Shown: piece after piece, positions 6,169 through 7,398 of the stretch
Layout of the letters: each line of letters starts with the position of its first letter
How positions within the stretch are numbered: position 1 is the stretch's first letter
From: Deltaproteobacteria bacterium
Lineage (GTDB): Bacteria; Desulfobacterota; Desulfobacteria; Desulfobacterales; Desulfobacteraceae
DNA length: 7,398 bases
Assembly: GCA_003647385.1 (NCBI GenBank)
Contig: QMMT01000091.1
Span: forward strand, 1 to 7,398
Reading direction: 5' to 3'
Program-made: the position numbers and the translations under genes
Notes under the pieces: generated by a model
What the model was told of the DNA's origin: nothing
Database searches by the model: none
What the model saw: the letters and a program-made list of their open reading frames with translations, nothing else

Positions 6169-7398
6169 TCAATCAGCTTTTCGTCTGAGAAATGTCGGCA
6201 CCTCCAGATCATCATTATCAAAGGGTATAGTGCTGTAATTATTCATCATGGCATCATCTCCCACCGCTTTTTTATGTTTAATGGTGACAGGGTTGTCAAA
6301 TTCATTCCAGTTTGAAAGCTCCTCTTCAGTCGGGGTCCTTAAGTGTCCCCGGGCAATGGGTTTGTCAGGCGGTGTGTCAAACCGGGGAGCCGCTTGTGCC
6401 TGGTTATAAGAAACAGACCCTGCTCCCACCTGCTGCTGTTCATATCTGACAGCCTGAACCTGCTGAACCTGGGGATCAAAATGATGTATATTATTTGATG
6501 CATTTGATTCTTCAGAGTCAAGCCCAATGCCGGTGGCAATGACGGTAATTCTCATTTCATCTCCAAGCTCTTCATCAAATGTCTGGCCCCAGATGATCTC
6601 AGCATCATCACCCACTTCCTTGTGAATACGGTCTGATGCCTCTGTCATTTCGTCCAGAGTAAGGTCGGAACTGGATGTAATGTTCATCAATACACCTTTT
6701 GCACCTGAAATGGAGATATCTTCAAGCAGCGGATGGGATATTGCTTTTTCTGCGGCTTCGACCGCCCGGTTCTCTCCGGATGCAATACCAATACCCATCA
6801 AGGCTTTACCCGCTTTCTGCATGGTGGTTCTGACATCTGCAAAGTCCAGATTGACGTGTCCCGGCATCATAATAAGGTCTGTAATACCTTTTACAGAATG
6901 GTGGAGAATTTCATCTGCTTTGATGAACATATCAACCATTCTGGCGCCTTTGGGTGCAATCCCCCTGAGCCGGTCATTTGGAATCGTAATCACGGTATCT
7001 GTAATCCCGTGAAGCTTTTCAAGACCTTCAAGTGCCTGTTTTTCTCTTTTTTTGCCTTCAAAAGAAAAGGGTTTTGATGCAACAGCCACAGTCAGTATCC
7101 CAAGATCTTTACAGATTTCAGCAATAACAGGGGCTGCTCCGGTTCCGGTACCGCCGCCAAAACCGGCAGTAATAAAAACCATGTGGCTGTCTTCCAAAGC
7201 ATCCTTGAGCTCATCAAAATTTTCTTGAGCTGCCTCCCGTCCTGTATTGGGGTCAGCACCTGCGCCAAGGCCTTCTGTCAGTTCTTTTCCAATTTGAATT
7301 TTCACTTCAGCCCTGGATGCTTCTAATGCCTGGACATCTGTGTTGGCAACAATGAATTTTACGCCTTTGAGTTTTGCATCAATCATGTTGTTCACAGC
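6169..7398 (-). CDS. ftsZ: Cell division protein FtsZ (N-terminus beyond the window edge)
   Basis: The tubulin-like GTPase that polymerises into the cytokinetic Z ring. 409 residues are visible. The missing 5' part should be about 25-30 residues, including the GGGGGN loop, because the frame opens with Ala-Val-Asn-Asn-Met at the edge. The GTG at 7395 is an internal Val codon, not the start. Counting that Val as 1, visible marks are NTDVQAL (18-24), the tubulin signature GGGTGTG (80-86), KPFSFEGKKR (108-117), the catalytic T7 loop NLDFAD (182-187), and a variable glutamine-rich linker (about 295-390). The C-terminal conserved peptide DDLEVPTFLRRKAD (395-408), which binds FtsA and other tethers, closes the protein. 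All polymerisation residues I can check are intact. It probably lies at the end of a division (dcw-type) operon whose upstream genes and promoter are outside the window, and it is followed directly by the radical SAM gene. Confidence 0.98.
   Translation of the reverse strand, partial: AVNNMIDAKLKGVKFIVANTDVQALEASRAEVKIQIGKELTEGLGAGADPNTGREAAQENFDELKDALEDSHMVFITAGFGGGTGTGAAPVIAEICKDLGILTVAVASKPFSFEGKKREKQALEGLEKLHGITDTVITIPNDRLRGIAPKGARMVDMFIKADEILHHSVKGITDLIMMPGHVNLDFADVRTTMQKAGKALMGIGIASGENRAVEAAEKAISHPLLEDISISGAKGVLMNITSSSDLTLDEMTEASDRIHKEVGDDAEIIWGQTFDEELGDEMRITVIATGIGLDSEESNASNNIHHFDPQVQQVQAVRYEQQQVGAGSVSYNQAQAAPRFDTPPDKPIARGHLRTPTEEELSNWNEFDNPVTIKHKKAVGDDAMMNNYSTIPFDNDDLEVPTFLRRKAD

Noticed and set aside
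6680..7077. Open frames on the + strand opposite ftsZ (6680-7012, 6733-7077)
   Set aside because: They are complement shadows of conserved FtsZ coding sequence, with no independent coding signal.

Overview
The window looks like a chromosomal segment of a mesophilic Desulfobacterota bacterium, most likely the Desulfobacteraceae/Desulfobacter-Desulfobacula group. This is inferred from the moderately AT-rich coding style, a DcrH-like chemoreceptor with a C-terminal hemerythrin domain, stand-alone CBS-domain proteins with CxxC tails, and an FtsZ ending in the bacterial C-terminal peptide followed by a radical SAM gene. The assignment rests on protein style only; no rRNA or other marker gene is present apart from ftsZ.

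Layout: positions 14-4409 are on the + strand and hold four genes. They are a methyl-accepting chemoreceptor with a complete hemerythrin diiron ligand set (14-2470), a small protein with a CheY-like alternating beta/alpha pattern but no phospho-acceptor site (2486-2923), a two-CBS protein (3061-3522) and a four-CBS protein (3519-4409, ATGA overlap). The chemoreceptor and the small protein are 15 bases apart and probably co-transcribed. The CBS pair has its own sigma70-type promoter (2941-2970) and a 5' leader that can fold into a long hairpin ending just before the ribosome binding site.

Positions 4410-4497 are a short convergent gap. On the - strand, read right to left, ftsZ enters from beyond the window edge (7398 to 6169, N-terminus missing). 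It is followed after three bases by a radical SAM protein with a B12-binding-like N-terminal region and a four-cysteine C-terminal tail (6165-4498).

How the genes may work together: the left half reads as a sensory block in which the chemoreceptor probably reports oxygen through its cytoplasmic diiron domain. The degenerate receiver-like protein may be an accessory partner, and the CBS proteins may sense adenylate nucleotides. Only adjacency supports a functional link. The right half is the downstream end of a cell-division operon with a trailing radical SAM gene of unknown reaction. No mobile element, CRISPR array, tRNA or rRNA was seen.
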